This document shows positions 7,270 to 17,828 of a DNA stretch of 64,000 nucleotides, piece by piece. The notes under the pieces are model-generated. The model had not been told where the DNA came from. It was given only the letters and a program-made list of their open reading frames with translations, and made no database searches. Every line of letters begins with the position of its first letter. Within the stretch, counting starts at the first letter, position 1. Source of the stretch: Paenirhodobacter ferrireducens (lineage in GTDB: Bacteria > Pseudomonadota > Alphaproteobacteria > Rhodobacterales > Rhodobacteraceae). A program made the position numbers and the translations under genes. The stretch is taken from positions 62,001 to 126,000 of the forward strand of contig NZ_SAVB01000001.1 of NCBI RefSeq assembly GCF_004022265.1, given 5' to 3'.

Positions 7270-9198
7270 ATGTTTCGCAAGATCCTGATCGCCAACCGCG
7301 GCGAGATCGCCTGTCGCGTCATCGACACTGCGCGCCGCATGGGCGTGGCGACCGTTGCCGTCTATTCCGAGGCCGACGCCGGTGCGCGCCATGTCGCCCT
7401 TGCCGACGAGGCCGTGCTGATCGGTGGCCCGGCGCCGCGTGACAGCTATCTGCGCGGCGCGGCGATCATCGCCGCGGCGCGGGCCACCGGGGCCGAGGCG
7501 ATCCACCCGGGCTATGGGTTTCTCTCGGAAAACCCCGATTTCGTCGATGCAGTCGAAGCGGCGGGGCTGGTCTTCATTGGGCCTTCGGGCGATGCGATCC
7601 GGGCGATGGGGCTCAAGGATGCGGCAAAGGCCTTGATGGCGCAGGCGGGCGTGCCGGTCGTGCCGGGCTATCACGGCGCGAACCAGGACCCCGAGCATCT
7701 GGCGGGGGCCGCCGAGGCGGTGGGCTATCCGGTCCTCATCAAGGCGGTCGCGGGCGGCGGCGGCAAGGGCATGCGCCGCGTCGACCGGCCCGCCGATTTC
7801 GCCGCCGCGCTGGCAAGCGCGCAGGGCGAGGCGCTGACGGCCTTCGGCAACCCCGCGGTGCTGATCGAGAAATACGTCGAGAAGCCGCGCCACATCGAGG
7901 TGCAGGTCTTCGGCGACGGGACCTCGGCGGTGCATCTCTTCGAGCGCGACTGCTCGTTGCAGCGCCGCCACCAGAAGGTGATCGAGGAGGCCCCCGCGCC
8001 GGGCATGACGCCCGCGATGCGCGCCGCGATGGGGCAGGCCGCCGTGCGCGCGGCCGAGGCGATCGGCTACAGTGGCGCCGGCACGATCGAGTTCATCGTC
8101 GACGCCTCCGAGGGGCTGCGCGAGGACCGCTTCTGGTTCATGGAGATGAACACCCGGTTGCAGGTCGAGCATCCGGTGACCGAGGCGATCACCGGCGTCG
8201 ATCTGGTCGAATGGCAGCTGCGCGTGGCGGCGGGCGAGCCCTTGCCGCGCCGGCAGGATGAGCTGACGATCACCGGCCATGCCTTCGAGGCGCGGCTTTA
8301 CGCCGAGGACGTGCCGGCGGGCTTCCTGCCGGCGACCGGCACCCTTGCCCACCTGAACTTCGGCGCGGCGCGGATCGAGACCGGCGTGCGCGCCGGCGAC
8401 ACGATCAGCCCCTGGTATGACCCGATGATCGCCAAGGTGGTGACGCATGGCCCGACGCGCGCGGTGGCGCTGGCGCAGCTTGCCCGCGCGCTGGAACAGA
8501 CCGAGGTTGCGGGCACGGTGACGAACCTCGGCTTTCTCGGCGCACTGGCCCGCCATCCGGGCTTTGCCGCGGGCGATGTCGACACCGGGCTGATCGGGCG
8601 CGAGATCGATGCGCTCACCGCGGCCGCCGAACCGCCCGCGGCGGCGCGCGCGCTCGCGGTGATTGCCGCGGCGGGGCTGGCCGGGGGAACCGGACCGGGC
8701 TTCAGTCTCTGGGCGCCGCTCACCCGTGCCGTGCCCTTCGAGGAGCCCGCAAGCCTTGCCGTGACCGGCCCCGGACGGGTCGCGGTGACGGTGGCGGGCA
8801 CCACGCAGGACTGCGCGTTGCGCGCCGATGGCTGGTGGGTCGAGGGCGCCAAGACCGGCGCGCGGTTCCATGTCGGTGCCGACGAGGTCACCGTCTTCAT
8901 GGGCGCGGCCTATCGCTTTGCCCGGCCCGATCCGCTCGCGCGTCGCTCGGAAGGGCCGGCCTCGGGGCTGACGCTCGCGCCGATGCCGGGGCTGGTGAAG
9001 GCGGTCTTCGTCGCGGCCGGTCAGGCGGTGGCCGAGGGCGACCGGCTGGCCGTGCTCGAGGCGATGAAGATGGAGCACACGATGCTGGCCGCCCGCGCCG
9101 GTACCGTGGCCGAGGTGCTGGTCGACCCCGGCGCGCAGGTCGAGGCCGGCGCGGCGCTGATCCGGCTTGCCGACGAGACCGAGGAGGAGGCCGCATGA
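7270..9198 (+). CDS. mccA: Methylcrotonyl-CoA carboxylase, biotin-containing (alpha) subunit
   Basis: A 642-residue protein joining biotin carboxylase and biotin carrier activities. The N-terminal biotin carboxylase domain begins with FRKILIANRGEIACRV. It contains the ATP-grasp glycine loop AVAGGGGKGMR near residue 159, ERDCSLQRRHQKVIEEAPAP near 220, and the MEMNTRLQVEHPVTE active-site segment near 294. A linker leads to the C-terminal biotinyl domain with the EAMKMEH motif; Lys600 is the expected biotinylation site. It carboxylates biotin with ATP and bicarbonate for MccB. The BirA-type ligase that would modify it is at 28283. Its TGA overlaps the next ATG. Confidence 0.95.
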   Translation: MFRKILIANRGEIACRVIDTARRMGVATVAVYSEADAGARHVALADEAVLIGGPAPRDSYLRGAAIIAAARATGAEAIHPGYGFLSENPDFVDAVEAAGLVFIGPSGDAIRAMGLKDAAKALMAQAGVPVVPGYHGANQDPEHLAGAAEAVGYPVLIKAVAGGGGKGMRRVDRPADFAAALASAQGEALTAFGNPAVLIEKYVEKPRHIEVQVFGDGTSAVHLFERDCSLQRRHQKVIEEAPAPGMTPAMRAAMGQAAVRAAEAIGYSGAGTIEFIVDASEGLREDRFWFMEMNTRLQVEHPVTEAITGVDLVEWQLRVAAGEPLPRRQDELTITGHAFEARLYAEDVPAGFLPATGTLAHLNFGAARIETGVRAGDTISPWYDPMIAKVVTHGPTRAVALAQLARALEQTEVAGTVTNLGFLGALARHPGFAAGDVDTGLIGREIDALTAAAEPPAAARALAVIAAAGLAGGTGPGFSLWAPLTRAVPFEEPASLAVTGPGRVAVTVAGTTQDCALRADGWWVEGAKTGARFHVGADEVTVFMGAAYRFARPDPLARRSEGPASGLTLAPMPGLVKAVFVAAGQAVAEGDRLAVLEAMKMEHTMLAARAGTVAEVLVDPGAQVEAGAALIRLADETEEEAA

Positions 9199-9845
9199 TC
9201 CGCTTGCATCACGTTCCGGGGTCGCGCTCGTTCCGGGTGCTGTGGCTGCTCGAGGAGCTCGGCGAGGTGGCCGAGCTGAAGATCTGGTCGCTCACCGACG
9301 GTAGCCTGCGCAGCCCCGAATTCCGCGCGCTTTCGCCCGCCGGGCGGATCCCCGCGCTCGAGATCGACGGGCGGGTGATCTTCGAGTCGGGCGCGATCGT
9401 CGAATATCTGACCGAGACCCGTGGCCGGCTGGCGCCGCGCCCGGGAACCCCCGAACGGGTCGATTTCCTGCAATGGCTGCATTTCGCCGAGACGCAGGCG
9501 AACATCTTGCAGAACCTGAACATCCACCACATCTTCCTGCGCCCCGAAAGCGCGCGCTCGGCGGCGCTGACGAAGCTCGACACCAAGCGGCTCGAAGTGA
9601 CGATGCGGGCGATGGAGGCGCATCTTGCCGGCCGCGACTGGCTGCTCGACAGCTTCTCGGCGGCCGATGTGATGTTCGGCTTCAACCTCGAGGCGATGTT
9701 CCGCTTCGTGCGTCCCGAGGCCTTTCCGGCGCTCGCCGTCTGGGCCGAGTGCTGCAAGGCGCGTCCGGCCTATCGCCGCGCCGTGGCGAAGGGCGGGGCG
9801 AGCGCGATCTACACCCAGGATTTCTACGAGCTGAACGATGGCTGA
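9195..9845 (+). CDS. Glutathione S-transferase family protein
   Basis: A 216-residue cytosolic protein with an N-terminal thioredoxin-like domain (about residues 1-78) and an all-helical C-terminal domain. The start of the fold carries HHVPGSRSFRVLWLLEEL. PALEIDGRVIFESGAIVEYL contains the cis-proline and the glutathione-binding Glu-Ser pair. RDWLLDSFSAADVMFGF is the N-capping/aspartate region of the second domain. Such proteins conjugate glutathione or act as thiol-dependent isomerases; the substrate is unknown. The ATG at 9195 overlaps the mccA stop and the end overlaps mvaB by 8 bases, so it is translated as part of the leucine operon. A detoxifying role for reactive CoA-derived enals is speculation. 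Confidence 0.9.
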   Translation: MIRLHHVPGSRSFRVLWLLEELGEVAELKIWSLTDGSLRSPEFRALSPAGRIPALEIDGRVIFESGAIVEYLTETRGRLAPRPGTPERVDFLQWLHFAETQANILQNLNIHHIFLRPESARSAALTKLDTKRLEVTMRAMEAHLAGRDWLLDSFSAADVMFGFNLEAMFRFVRPEAFPALAVWAECCKARPAYRRAVAKGGASAIYTQDFYELNDG

Positions 9846-10698
9846 GACGGTCGAGATCTTCGAGATGGCCCCGCGCGACGGGCTGCAGAACGAAAAGCGC
9901 CTGATCCCGACGGCGGAGAAGATCGCGCTGGTCGATTGCCTGAGCCGCGCCGGGTTCCGGCGGATCGAGACCGCCTCGTTCGTCAGCCCGAAATGGGTGC
10001 CGCAGATGGTCGACGGGGCGCAGGTGCTGGCCGGTATCATCCGCGCGCCGGGCGTGCGCTACGCGGCGCTGACGCCGAACCTGAAGGGTTATGAAGGCGC
10101 GCGGGCGGCAGGTGCGGACGAGGTGGCGATCTTCGCCTCGGCCTCCGAGGGGTTTTCGCGCGCGAACCTGAACTGTTCGATCGCCGAGAGCCTCGATCGT
10201 TTCCGTGCTGTGATGCAGGCGGCGCAGGCCGACGAGATGCCGGTGCGCGGCTATGTCTCGGTGGTCACCGATTGCCCCTATGACGGGCCGACCCCGCCCG
10301 AGGCGGTGGCCCGCGTCGTCGCGGCGCTGCGCGAGATGGGCTGTTACGAGGTCAGTCTGGGCGACACCATCGGTCAGGGTCGGGCCGAGACCGTGGCGGC
10401 GATGCTGGACGCGGTGCTCGAAGAGATGCCGGCGGACCGTCTGGCGGGGCATTTTCACGACACCGCGGGCCGGGCGCTCGAGAATATCGAGGCGTCCCTC
10501 GCGGCCGGGCTGCGGGTCTTCGATGCGGCCGTCGGTGGCCTTGGCGGCTGCCCCTATGCGCCGGGGGCGAAGGGCAATGTCGCGACCGAGAAGGTGGCCG
10601 CCTGGCTTGCCGGGCGCGGCTACGAGACCGGGCTCGACATGGAGGTGATCGGCGCGGCGGCAGAGCTTGCGCGGACAATGAGGGGGCAGGGGCAATGA
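9838..10698 (+). CDS. mvaB: Hydroxymethylglutaryl-CoA lyase
   Basis: A 286-residue TIM-barrel enzyme of the DRE-TIM/HMGL-like family that cleaves 3-hydroxy-3-methylglutaryl-CoA to acetoacetate and acetyl-CoA, the last step of this pathway. The N-terminus carries the catalytic EMAPRDGLQNE strand. HFHDTAGRALENI holds the metal-binding histidines. GGLGGCPYAPGAKGNVATE is the HMG-CoA lyase signature with the active-site cysteine. The length is normal for the bacterial enzyme. It overlaps the GST gene by 8 bases and the following hydratase gene by 4, consistent with coupled translation. Confidence 0.96.
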   Translation: MAETVEIFEMAPRDGLQNEKRLIPTAEKIALVDCLSRAGFRRIETASFVSPKWVPQMVDGAQVLAGIIRAPGVRYAALTPNLKGYEGARAAGADEVAIFASASEGFSRANLNCSIAESLDRFRAVMQAAQADEMPVRGYVSVVTDCPYDGPTPPEAVARVVAALREMGCYEVSLGDTIGQGRAETVAAMLDAVLEEMPADRLAGHFHDTAGRALENIEASLAAGLRVFDAAVGGLGGCPYAPGAKGNVATEKVAAWLAGRGYETGLDMEVIGAAAELARTMRGQGQ

Positions 10699-11477
10699 CC
10701 GAGACGATCCGGACCGAGATCGACGCGCGCGGTGTCGCACATCTGTGGCTGGCGCGCGCCGAGAAGCACAATGCGCTCTCGGCGCAGATGATGGACGAGA
10801 TCACCGCCGCCATCGGTGCGCTTGGCGCCGATCCCGCGGTGCGGGTGGTGGTGCTGGCGGCCGAGGGGGCAAGCTTTTGCGCTGGCGGCGATCTGAAATG
10901 GATGCAGGCGCAGATGAATGCCAGTGCCGAGGAGCGCGCGGCGGGCGCGCGCCGGCTGGCGGCCATGCTCAGCGCGCTCGACCGCTGCCCGAAGCCGGTG
11001 ATCGGCCGGGTGCAGGGCAATGCCTTCGGCGGCGGTATCGGCATGATGTCGGTGTGCGACGTGGCCGTCGGCGTGAGTGGCGCGCGCTTCGGCCTGACCG
11101 AGACCCGGCTCGGCCTGACGCCGGCGACGATCTCGCCCTATGTCGTCGCCCGCATGGGCCCGGCGAAGGCGCGGCGCGTCTTCATGTCGGCGCGGCTCTT
11201 CGAGGCCGCCGAGGCCGAGGCGCTGAACCTTCTGGCGCGCGTCGTCGCGCCGGAGGACCTCGACGCGGCGATCGAGGCCGAGGTCGTGCCCTATCTGAGC
11301 TGTGCGCCGGGCGCCGTCGCCGATGCCAAGGCGCTGATCCGGATGCTCGCCCCGCCGATCGACGCGGCGGTGCAGGAGGCGACCGTCGCCGCCCTCGTCG
11401 CGCGTTGGGAAACCGCCGAGGCGGGCGAGGGAATCGCCGCCTTCTTCGACCGGCGCAAACCGGGCTGGAGCACCTGA
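10695..11477 (+). CDS. liuC: Enoyl-CoA hydratase, likely methylglutaconyl-CoA hydratase
   Basis: A 260-residue crotonase-fold enzyme. It shows the oxyanion-hole segments GASFCAGGDLKWMQ (about residues 56-70) and GNAFGGGIGMMSVCDVAV (about 109-127), and the ETRLGLTPATISPYV stretch after the catalytic region. In this operon its expected reaction is hydration of 3-methylglutaconyl-CoA to HMG-CoA, linking the carboxylase to the lyase. The crotonase family cannot be assigned a substrate from sequence alone, so the specific name rests on the neighbours. It is the last gene of the cluster and is followed by a stem-loop. The order lyase-before-hydratase is common in Rhodobacterales. Confidence 0.9.
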   Translation: MTETIRTEIDARGVAHLWLARAEKHNALSAQMMDEITAAIGALGADPAVRVVVLAAEGASFCAGGDLKWMQAQMNASAEERAAGARRLAAMLSALDRCPKPVIGRVQGNAFGGGIGMMSVCDVAVGVSGARFGLTETRLGLTPATISPYVVARMGPAKARRVFMSARLFEAAEAEALNLLARVVAPEDLDAAIEAEVVPYLSCAPGAVADAKALIRMLAPPIDAAVQEATVAALVARWETAEAGEGIAAFFDRRKPGWST

Positions 11478-11489
11478 GAACACCGCCAG

Positions 11490-11512
11490 ACCCGAGGGAT
11501 TCTCTCGGGTTT
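11490..11512 (+). terminator. Stem-loop terminator after the leucine operon
   Basis: ACCCGAG (11490-11496) pairs with CTCGGGT (11504-11510) around a 7-base loop, followed by a short T run. It lies 12 bases after the last stop of the operon and before the nuo promoter region. The T-tract is short, so termination may be partial. Confidence 0.6.
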
Positions 11513-11650
11513 GCCAAGGCTTCGGGCCCGTGCGCAGCCGCGTGCGGGCCCTTGTTCTCTTGCCCCCGGGGCAGGGGCGCCGCATCTGCCGAAGCGGTGT
11601 GCAGCGGTATACAAAACGCACTTTTCACAGGCGAAACCGGCGTCACTCGG

Positions 11651-11679
11651 TTGACCCGGCCGGGAGGCGGCGATATTGC
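11651..11679 (+). promoter_or_regulatory. Candidate promoter of the nuo operon
   Basis: TTGACC (11651-11656) is followed after 17 bases by TATTGC (11674-11679), about 54 bases before the nuoA GTG. The -35 is good; the -10 keeps only the TAT part. The rest of the 255-base gap (11478-11732) holds the upstream terminator and a slightly AT-richer stretch near 11605-11630, but no gene. Confidence 0.4.
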
Positions 11680-11732
11680 TCGCTCAGCCGGAACCTGCGC
11701 GACACTCGGTCGCGTCACAAGGGAGCCAACCA

Positions 11733-12622
<890 letters not shown>

Positions 12623-12635
12623 GGGGAGACGAAGA

Positions 12636-13238
12636 ATGAGCGACGAAGCCCTGAAGGAACTGGCCGCCCACATCGAGCACAAGCGCTCGGCCGACGTGCT
12701 GAAGACCGAGATCGCCTTTGGCGAACTGTGCGTCACCGTCACGCCCGGCTCGATCCTCGAGTTCGTGGAATTCCTGCGCGACGATCCGAGCTGCCGCTTC
12801 TCGACGCTGATCGAGCTGACCGCCGTCGACTGGCCGGAACGCCCGGCGCGTTTCGACATGGTCTGGCTGTTCCTGTCGATGTGGCGCAACCAGCGCATCC
12901 GCGTGAAGGCGGCGCTGCGCGAGGACGAGATGTGCCCCTCGATCGTCGAGGCCTTCCCGAACGCCAACTGGTGCGAGCGCGAAGTGTTCGACATGTATGG
13001 CATCCTGTTCTCGGATCACCCGGACCTGCGCCGCATCCTCACCGACTACGGCTTCCGCGGCTATCCGCTGCGCAAGGACTTCCCGACCACGGGCTATGTC
13101 GAGGTGCGCTATGACGAGGTGCTGAAGCGCGTCGTCTACGAGCCGGTGAAGCTTGTGCAGGAATATCGGCAATTCGACTTCCTCTCCCCGTGGGAAGGCG
13201 CGCATTACATTCTGCCCGGCGACGAGAAGCAGGGCTGA
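12636..13238 (+). CDS. nuoC: NADH-quinone oxidoreductase subunit C
   Basis: A 200-residue peripheral subunit of the 30-kDa type. It contains the family signature [20 protein letters not shown] and the following [24 protein letters not shown]. It supports NuoD and NuoB in the connecting module and binds no cofactor. It is separate from NuoD, unlike the fused NuoCD of E. coli, as is usual in alphaproteobacteria. The ATG at 12636 follows GAGGGGAG. It is separated from nuoD by 54 bases with no other feature seen. Confidence 0.96.
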   Translation: MSDEALKELAAHIEHKRSADVLKTEIAFGELCVTVTPGSILEFVEFLRDDPSCRFSTLIELTAVDWPERPARFDMVWLFLSMWRNQRIRVKAALREDEMCPSIVEAFPNANWCEREVFDMYGILFSDHPDLRRILTDYGFRGYPLRKDFPTTGYVEVRYDEVLKRVVYEPVKLVQEYRQFDFLSPWEGAHYILPGDEKQG

Positions 13239-13292
13239 TCCTCGCGTCGGGCTCCCGTGGCCCGGCGGACAGGACAAGACAGAGGTTGGACC

Positions 13293-14534
13293 ATGGACGG
13301 CGACATCCGGCAGAATTCCTACGATGACGGCTCGCACGATGTGCTGACGGGCGAACAGCGCATCCGCAACTTCAACATCAACTTCGGCCCGCAGCACCCC
13401 GCCGCGCACGGCGTGCTGCGCATGGTGCTGGAGCTCGACGGCGAGATCGTCGAGCGCGCGGACCCGCATATCGGGCTGCTGCATCGCGGCACCGAGAAGC
13501 TGATGGAAAGCCGCACCTACCTGCAGAACCTGCCCTATTTCGACCGTCTCGACTACGTCGCGCCGATGAACCAGGAACATGCCTGGTGTCTCGCGATCGA
13601 GCGGCTGACCGGCACCGAGGTGCCGCGGCGGGCGCAGCTGATCCGCGTTCTCTACTCGGAAATCGGCCGTATCCTGAACCACCTGCTGAACGTCACCACG
13701 CAGGCGATGGACGTCGGCGCGCTGACCCCGCCGCTGTGGGGCTTCGAGGAACGCGAGAAGCTGATGATCTTCTACGAGCGGGCCTGCGGTGCGCGGCTCC
13801 ACTCGAACTACTTCCGGCCGGGTGGCGTCCATCAGGACCTGCCGCCGAAGCTCATCGACGACATCGAGGAGTGGGCGAAGGCGTTCCCGCAGAAGCTCGA
13901 CGACATCGACGGGCTGCTGACCGAGAACCGGATCTTCAAGCAGCGCAACGTCGACATCGCGATCATCACCGAGAAGGAAATCTCGGACTGGGGCTATACC
14001 GGGGTGATGGTGCGCGGCTCGGGCTTTGCCTGGGACCTGCGCCGCAGCCAGCCCTACGAATGCTATGACGAGTTCGACTTCAAGGTCTGCGTCGGCAAGA
14101 ACGGCGACTGCTATGACCGCTATCTCGTCCGCATGGCCGAGATGCGCGAGTCGACCAAGATCATCCTTCAGGCGATCGCCAAGCTGCGCCTGCCCGAGAA
14201 CCAGGGCGACGTGCTGGCGCGCGGCAAGATGACCCCGCCGAAGCGCGGCGACATGAAGCGCAACATGGAAAGCCTGATCCACCACTTCAAGCTCTACACC
14301 GAGGGCTTCCACGTGCCGGCCGGCGAGGTCTATGCCGCCGTCGAGGCGCCGAAGGGCGAATTCGGCGTCTTCCTGGTGTCGGATGGCACCAACAAACCCT
14401 ACCGCGCCAAGATCCGCGCCCCGGGCTATTCGCATCTGCAGTCGATGGATGAGATCTCCCGTGGCCACCAACTCGCCGATGTTTCGGCCATCATCGGCAC
14501 GCTCGATATCGTGTTCGGGGAGGTTGACCGCTAA
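13293..14534 (+). CDS. nuoD: NADH-quinone oxidoreductase subunit D
   Basis: A 413-residue 49-kDa-type subunit that forms the quinone-binding pocket with Nuo[16 protein letters not shown] with the quinone-site histidines lies near residue 30. [12 protein letters not shown] follows, and the conserved [13 protein letters not shown] and [18 protein letters not shown] close the protein. The start at 13293 ([13 protein letters not shown]) is preferred for its AGAGG site over an in-frame ATG upstream. The family derives from [NiFe]-hydrogenase large subunits but has lost the metal ligands. The TAATG junction couples it to nuoE. Confidence 0.96.
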   Translation: MDGDIRQNSYDDGSHDVLTGEQRIRNFNINFGPQHPAAHGVLRMVLELDGEIVERADPHIGLLHRGTEKLMESRTYLQNLPYFDRLDYVAPMNQEHAWCLAIERLTGTEVPRRAQLIRVLYSEIGRILNHLLNVTTQAMDVGALTPPLWGFEEREKLMIFYERACGARLHSNYFRPGGVHQDLPPKLIDDIEEWAKAFPQKLDDIDGLLTENRIFKQRNVDIAIITEKEISDWGYTGVMVRGSGFAWDLRRSQPYECYDEFDFKVCVGKNGDCYDRYLVRMAEMRESTKIILQAIAKLRLPENQGDVLARGKMTPPKRGDMKRNMESLIHHFKLYTEGFHVPAGEVYAAVEAPKGEFGVFLVSDGTNKPYRAKIRAPGYSHLQSMDEISRGHQLADVSAIIGTLDIVFGEVDR

Positions 14535-15340
14535 TGCTCCGTCGTCTTCATCACGAGCAGCCCGCTGCGTTTGAGTTCACGCCCGCGAACCTCGCCTGGG
14601 CCGAGGCGCAGATCACCAAGTATCCGGTGGGCCGTCAGGCCTCGGCGATCATTCCGCTGCTGTTCCGCGCGCAGGAACAGGAGGGGTGGCTGTCGAAACC
14701 GGCGATCGAATATGTCGCGGACATGCTGGGCATGCCCTATATCCGCGCGCTCGAGGTTGCGACCTTCTACTTCATGTTCCAGCTCGCTCCGGTGGGCTCG
14801 GTCGCCCATATCCAGGTCTGCGGCACCACCTCGTGCATGATCTGCGGCGCCGAGGACCTGATCAGGGTCTGCAAGGAAAAGATCGCGCCGCATGCCTTTG
14901 AACTGTCGAAGGACGGCAAGTTCAGCTGGGAAGAGGTCGAGTGCCTCGGCGCCTGCGCGAACGCGCCGATGGCGGCGATCGGCAAGGACTATTACGAGGA
15001 TCTCAGCGAAGAGAGCCTCGCGAAGCTGATCGACACCATGGCCGCCGGCCAGACCCCGCGCCCCGGCTCGCAGACCGGCCGGTTCTCGTCGGAACGGGCG
15101 GGCGAGCAGGTCGCGCTGCTGGACAGCAAGGGCGAGCGCGAAGAGTTCAACGCCACCGTGGGCCTTGCGGTCGCGATCGGCGACACGATCAAGCGCATCG
15201 ACGGCACCGAAGTGGCGCTGCGCGCGCCGTGGCAGATGTCGGGCCAGCGCGCGCCGATCGGCATGATGGGCACCGAGCGGCCGAAGTCGGCCGTGCAGCA
15301 GGTGGCCGCGGAGAAGGCGGCGAAGGCCGCGACGGAGTGA
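14534..15340 (+). CDS. nuoE: NADH-quinone oxidoreductase subunit E with long C-terminal extension
   Basis: A 268-residue 24-kDa-type subunit of the NADH-oxidising module holding the [2Fe-2S] cluster N1a. Its four cluster cysteines are Cys96 and Cys101 (CGTTSC) and Cys137 and Cys141 (CLGAC). The thioredoxin-like domain ends near residue 170. The last roughly 100 residues form an extension with a [10 protein letters not shown] segment and an Ala/Lys-rich end. Most bacterial NuoE proteins are about 160-180 residues, so the extension is notable; similar tails are known in alphaproteobacterial homologues. It works with NuoF and NuoG. The ATG shares one base with the nuoD stop. Confidence 0.95.
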   Translation: MLRRLHHEQPAAFEFTPANLAWAEAQITKYPVGRQASAIIPLLFRAQEQEGWLSKPAIEYVADMLGMPYIRALEVATFYFMFQLAPVGSVAHIQVCGTTSCMICGAEDLIRVCKEKIAPHAFELSKDGKFSWEEVECLGACANAPMAAIGKDYYEDLSEESLAKLIDTMAAGQTPRPGSQTGRFSSERAGEQVALLDSKGEREEFNATVGLAVAIGDTIKRIDGTEVALRAPWQMSGQRAPIGMMGTERPKSAVQQVAAEKAAKAATE

Positions 15341-15392
15341 GACCCGGGGCCTGCAGGGGCCCGGGAGACGGCGCAAGGGCCGGAAGGAGACG

Positions 15393-15689
15393 ATGAGCGG
15401 GTTCGAGGCGGGCTGCAGGATCAGGGCATGGACATGGGGCGCGATCACGGGCCTCGTCACCGGTCTTCTCGTCCAGCCGGCCCACGGACCCGGCGCAGCG
15501 CTCTTTCTCGGCCTGATCGCCTTCCTGCTTGCGGGGGCGGTCTTCGTCTGGGGCTTTTGCGACGGGCTCGACCGACGCTTCGCCCTGCCGCCGGCGGCGC
15601 TCGAACGGGCGCGGGCCGCGGCCGAGAGGAAGACGGCGGACGGGGAGGGGATCGCTCCTCCCGCTGCCGCGACGGGCAAGGACCGCTGA
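15393..15689 (+). CDS. Small membrane protein between nuoE and nuoF, function unknown
   Basis: A 98-residue protein with two predicted membrane helices (about residues 11-28 and 34-53) and a charged, Ala-rich cytosolic tail. The ATG at 15393 follows GAAGGAGAC, a good ribosome site. It lies in the nuo operon with 52 bases before and 90 after. Rhodobacter capsulatus and Paracoccus nuo/nqo operons are known to contain unassigned ORFs at comparable places. No catalytic motif is visible. It could be an accessory or assembly factor, but nothing in the sequence proves this. Confidence 0.75.
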   Translation: MSGFEAGCRIRAWTWGAITGLVTGLLVQPAHGPGAALFLGLIAFLLAGAVFVWGFCDGLDRRFALPPAALERARAAAERKTADGEGIAPPAAATGKDR

Positions 15690-15779
15690 GGCTTCGGCCC
15701 GCGGCGACAAGGGATTTCGCGCCGGTTCGGGCGCAACGGGGGCCGGGTGACCGGTGGCCGTGCAACTGAGGGAAGTGAC

Positions 15780-17075
15780 ATGCTGAAAGATCAGGACCGG
15801 ATCTTTACCAACCTTTACGGGATGCACGACCGCTCCCTGAAAGGCGCGATGATGCGCGGCCACTGGGACGGCACGGCGAACATCCTGGCCAATGGCCGCG
15901 ACTGGATCATCGAGCAGGTGAAGGCCTCGGGCCTGCGCGGGCGCGGTGGTGCGGGCTTCCCGACCGGGCTGAAATGGTCCTTCATGCCGAAGCAGTCGGA
16001 CGGCCGCCCCTCGTTCCTCGTCATCAACGCCGACGAATCCGAACCCGCGACCTGCAAGGACCGCGAGATCATGCGCCACGATCCGCACACGCTGATCGAA
16101 GGGGCGCTGATCGCCGGTTTCGCCATGGGCGCGAGCGCCGCCTATATCTACATCCGCGGCGAATACATCCGCGAGAAGGAAGCGCTGCAGCAGGCGATCG
16201 ACGAATGCTACGAGGCGGGGCTGATCGGCAAGAACGCCTGCAAGTCGGGCTTCGATTATGACGTCTACCTGCACCACGGCGCCGGCGCCTATATCTGCGG
16301 CGAGGAAACCGCGCTCCTTGAAAGCCTCGAAGGCAAGAAGGGGATGCCGCGGATGAAGCCGCCGTTCCCGGCTGGCTCGGGCCTTTACGGCTGCCCGACG
16401 ACGGTGAACAACGTGGAATCGATCGCCGTCGTGCCGACCATCCTGCGCCGCGGCGCGGACTGGTATGCCTCGTTCGGGCGTCCGAACAACACCGGCGTCA
16501 AGCTCTTCGCCATGTCGGGCCACGTCAACACCCCCTGCGTCATCGAGGAATCGATGTCGATCTCGATGAAGGAACTGATCGAGAAGCATGGCGGTGGCGT
16601 GCGCGGCGGCTGGAAGAACCTGAAGGCGGTCATCCCGGGCGGCGCCTCGTGCCCCGTCCTGCCGGCGGCGCTGTGCGAAGACGCGATCATGGATTACGAC
16701 GGGATGCGTGAGCTGAAGTCGTCCTTCGGCACCGCCTGCATGATCGTGATGGATCAGCAGACCGACATCATCAAGGCGATCTGGCGTCTGGCGAAGTTCT
16801 TCAAGCACGAGAGCTGCGGCCAGTGCACGCCCTGCCGCGAAGGCACCGGCTGGATGATGCGCGTGATGGATCGTCTGGTGACCGGCGAAGCCGAGATCGA
16901 GGAAATCGACATGCTCTTCAACGTGACGAAGCAGGTCGAGGGCCACACCATCTGTGCGCTTGGCGACGCGGCCGCCTGGCCGATCCAGGGCCTGATCCGG
17001 CACTACCGGGAAGAGATCGAGGACCGGATCAAGGCCCGCAAGACCGGCCGCATGGGCGCGATGGCGGCGGAATGA
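15780..17075 (+). CDS. nuoF: NADH-quinone oxidoreductase subunit F
   Basis: A 431-residue 51-kDa-type subunit that binds NADH and FMN and carries iron-sulfur cluster N3. [13 protein letters not shown] (near residue 57) is the NADH/FMN loop. [19 protein letters not shown] and [12 protein letters not shown] are flavin-site segments. [19 protein letters not shown] gives three N3 cysteines, and the fourth is in [13 protein letters not shown]. The start at 15780 ([12 protein letters not shown]) follows GAGGGA; the frame is open upstream but lacks homology there. The stop overlaps the next ATG. Confidence 0.97.
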   Translation: MLKDQDRIFTNLYGMHDRSLKGAMMRGHWDGTANILANGRDWIIEQVKASGLRGRGGAGFPTGLKWSFMPKQSDGRPSFLVINADESEPATCKDREIMRHDPHTLIEGALIAGFAMGASAAYIYIRGEYIREKEALQQAIDECYEAGLIGKNACKSGFDYDVYLHHGAGAYICGEETALLESLEGKKGMPRMKPPFPAGSGLYGCPTTVNNVESIAVVPTILRRGADWYASFGRPNNTGVKLFAMSGHVNTPCVIEESMSISMKELIEKHGGGVRGGWKNLKAVIPGGASCPVLPAALCEDAIMDYDGMRELKSSFGTACMIVMDQQTDIIKAIWRLAKFFKHESCGQCTPCREGTGWMMRVMDRLVTGEAEIEEIDMLFNVTKQVEGHTICALGDAAAWPIQGLIRHYREEIEDRIKARKTGRMGAMAAE

Positions 17076-17455
17076 TGATGCGTGCGCCGGCCCTCATGTT
17101 CGCTGCGATGCTCGCGACTGCCACTCCGGCTTTCGCGGTGACCGATGTGTTGACGGTGGATTTCGGGTTTTTCCCGCAAGGCACGACCTGCAAGATCTTC
17201 AACACCACGGGCAAGGTGACGATGCGGACCGGACGCGAGATCGAGTTCAAGATCAAGGGTGATACGGCAAAGGTCGCCTTCCGCTGCAGCCAGCCCGACG
17301 GACGGACCTTCGAGGTCAACGCGGGCGCGCTTCTGCCTCAGGGCGACCACAGGCGGGTGTCGATGCAGATCAATCAGGACGACCACGCTCATGTGCTTTG
17401 GGACGATGGCGGTCTGCGCAAATCGATTGTCCCGGGCATTCTGGTGTGGAGGTGA
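17072..17455 (+). CDS. Exported protein between nuoF and nuoG, function unknown
   Basis: A 127-residue protein with a signal peptide ([22 protein letters not shown], cleavage near 22). The mature part is mainly predicted beta strand: [19 protein letters not shown], a second cysteine in [13 protein letters not shown], and a hydrophobic end, IVPGILVWR. The two cysteines could pair in the periplasm. Three ATG codons in a row at 17072, 17075 and 17078 leave the exact start open; the first overlaps the nuoF stop and suggests coupling. I do not recognise the family. A periplasmic product of a complex I operon has no evident role in the complex. Confidence 0.78.
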   Translation: MMMRAPALMFAAMLATATPAFAVTDVLTVDFGFFPQGTTCKIFNTTGKVTMRTGREIEFKIKGDTAKVAFRCSQPDGRTFEVNAGALLPQGDHRRVSMQINQDDHAHVLWDDGGLRKSIVPGILVWR

Positions 17456-17463
17456 CTGCGGCG

Positions 17464-17766
17464 ATGACGATCGGGCGGGGCATGGAGCGGATGATGTGCA
17501 TCGCGGCGCTGGCAGCGCTCGCGGGGTGCGTCGCGCCGGCGCCCAAGACGTCGGAACCGGGGCCGCTGGGGCTTGCCGGCTATACGGCGCTGAAGGGGCA
17601 GGGTGGGGAGCTGATCGTGAAGCGCGCGGGTACGCCCTTCACCAACTCCGACGGGGCCGAGGCGAAACGCGCGGCCAATTCCTTCTGTGGCGCGAACGGG
17701 GCCGTCACCGGCACCGAGGACAATTTCCGGGATGGCGCCTGGATCTTCCCGGGGGGCTGCGCATGA
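17464..17766 (+). CDS. Probable small lipoprotein in the nuo operon
   Basis: A 100-residue protein with a lipoprotein-type signal: a hydrophobic stretch ending LAALAGC at Cys22, followed by VAPAPKTSEPG. The mature part contains NSFCGANGAVTGTEDNF and a final GGCA, so two more cysteines are present. The start at 17464 is preferred because a perfect GGAGG at 17448-17452, inside the end of the previous gene, lies 11 bases upstream; ATG codons at 17482 and 17491 are alternatives. The family is not recognised. It is followed by nuoG after 62 bases. Confidence 0.72.
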   Translation: MTIGRGMERMMCIAALAALAGCVAPAPKTSEPGPLGLAGYTALKGQGGELIVKRAGTPFTNSDGAEAKRAANSFCGANGAVTGTEDNFRDGAWIFPGGCA

Positions 17767-17828
17767 CGGCCCCGACCACCATTCAACGCGCGGGCCTCCG
17801 CGCCCGAGCCAAGTGACGGATCAGACAC

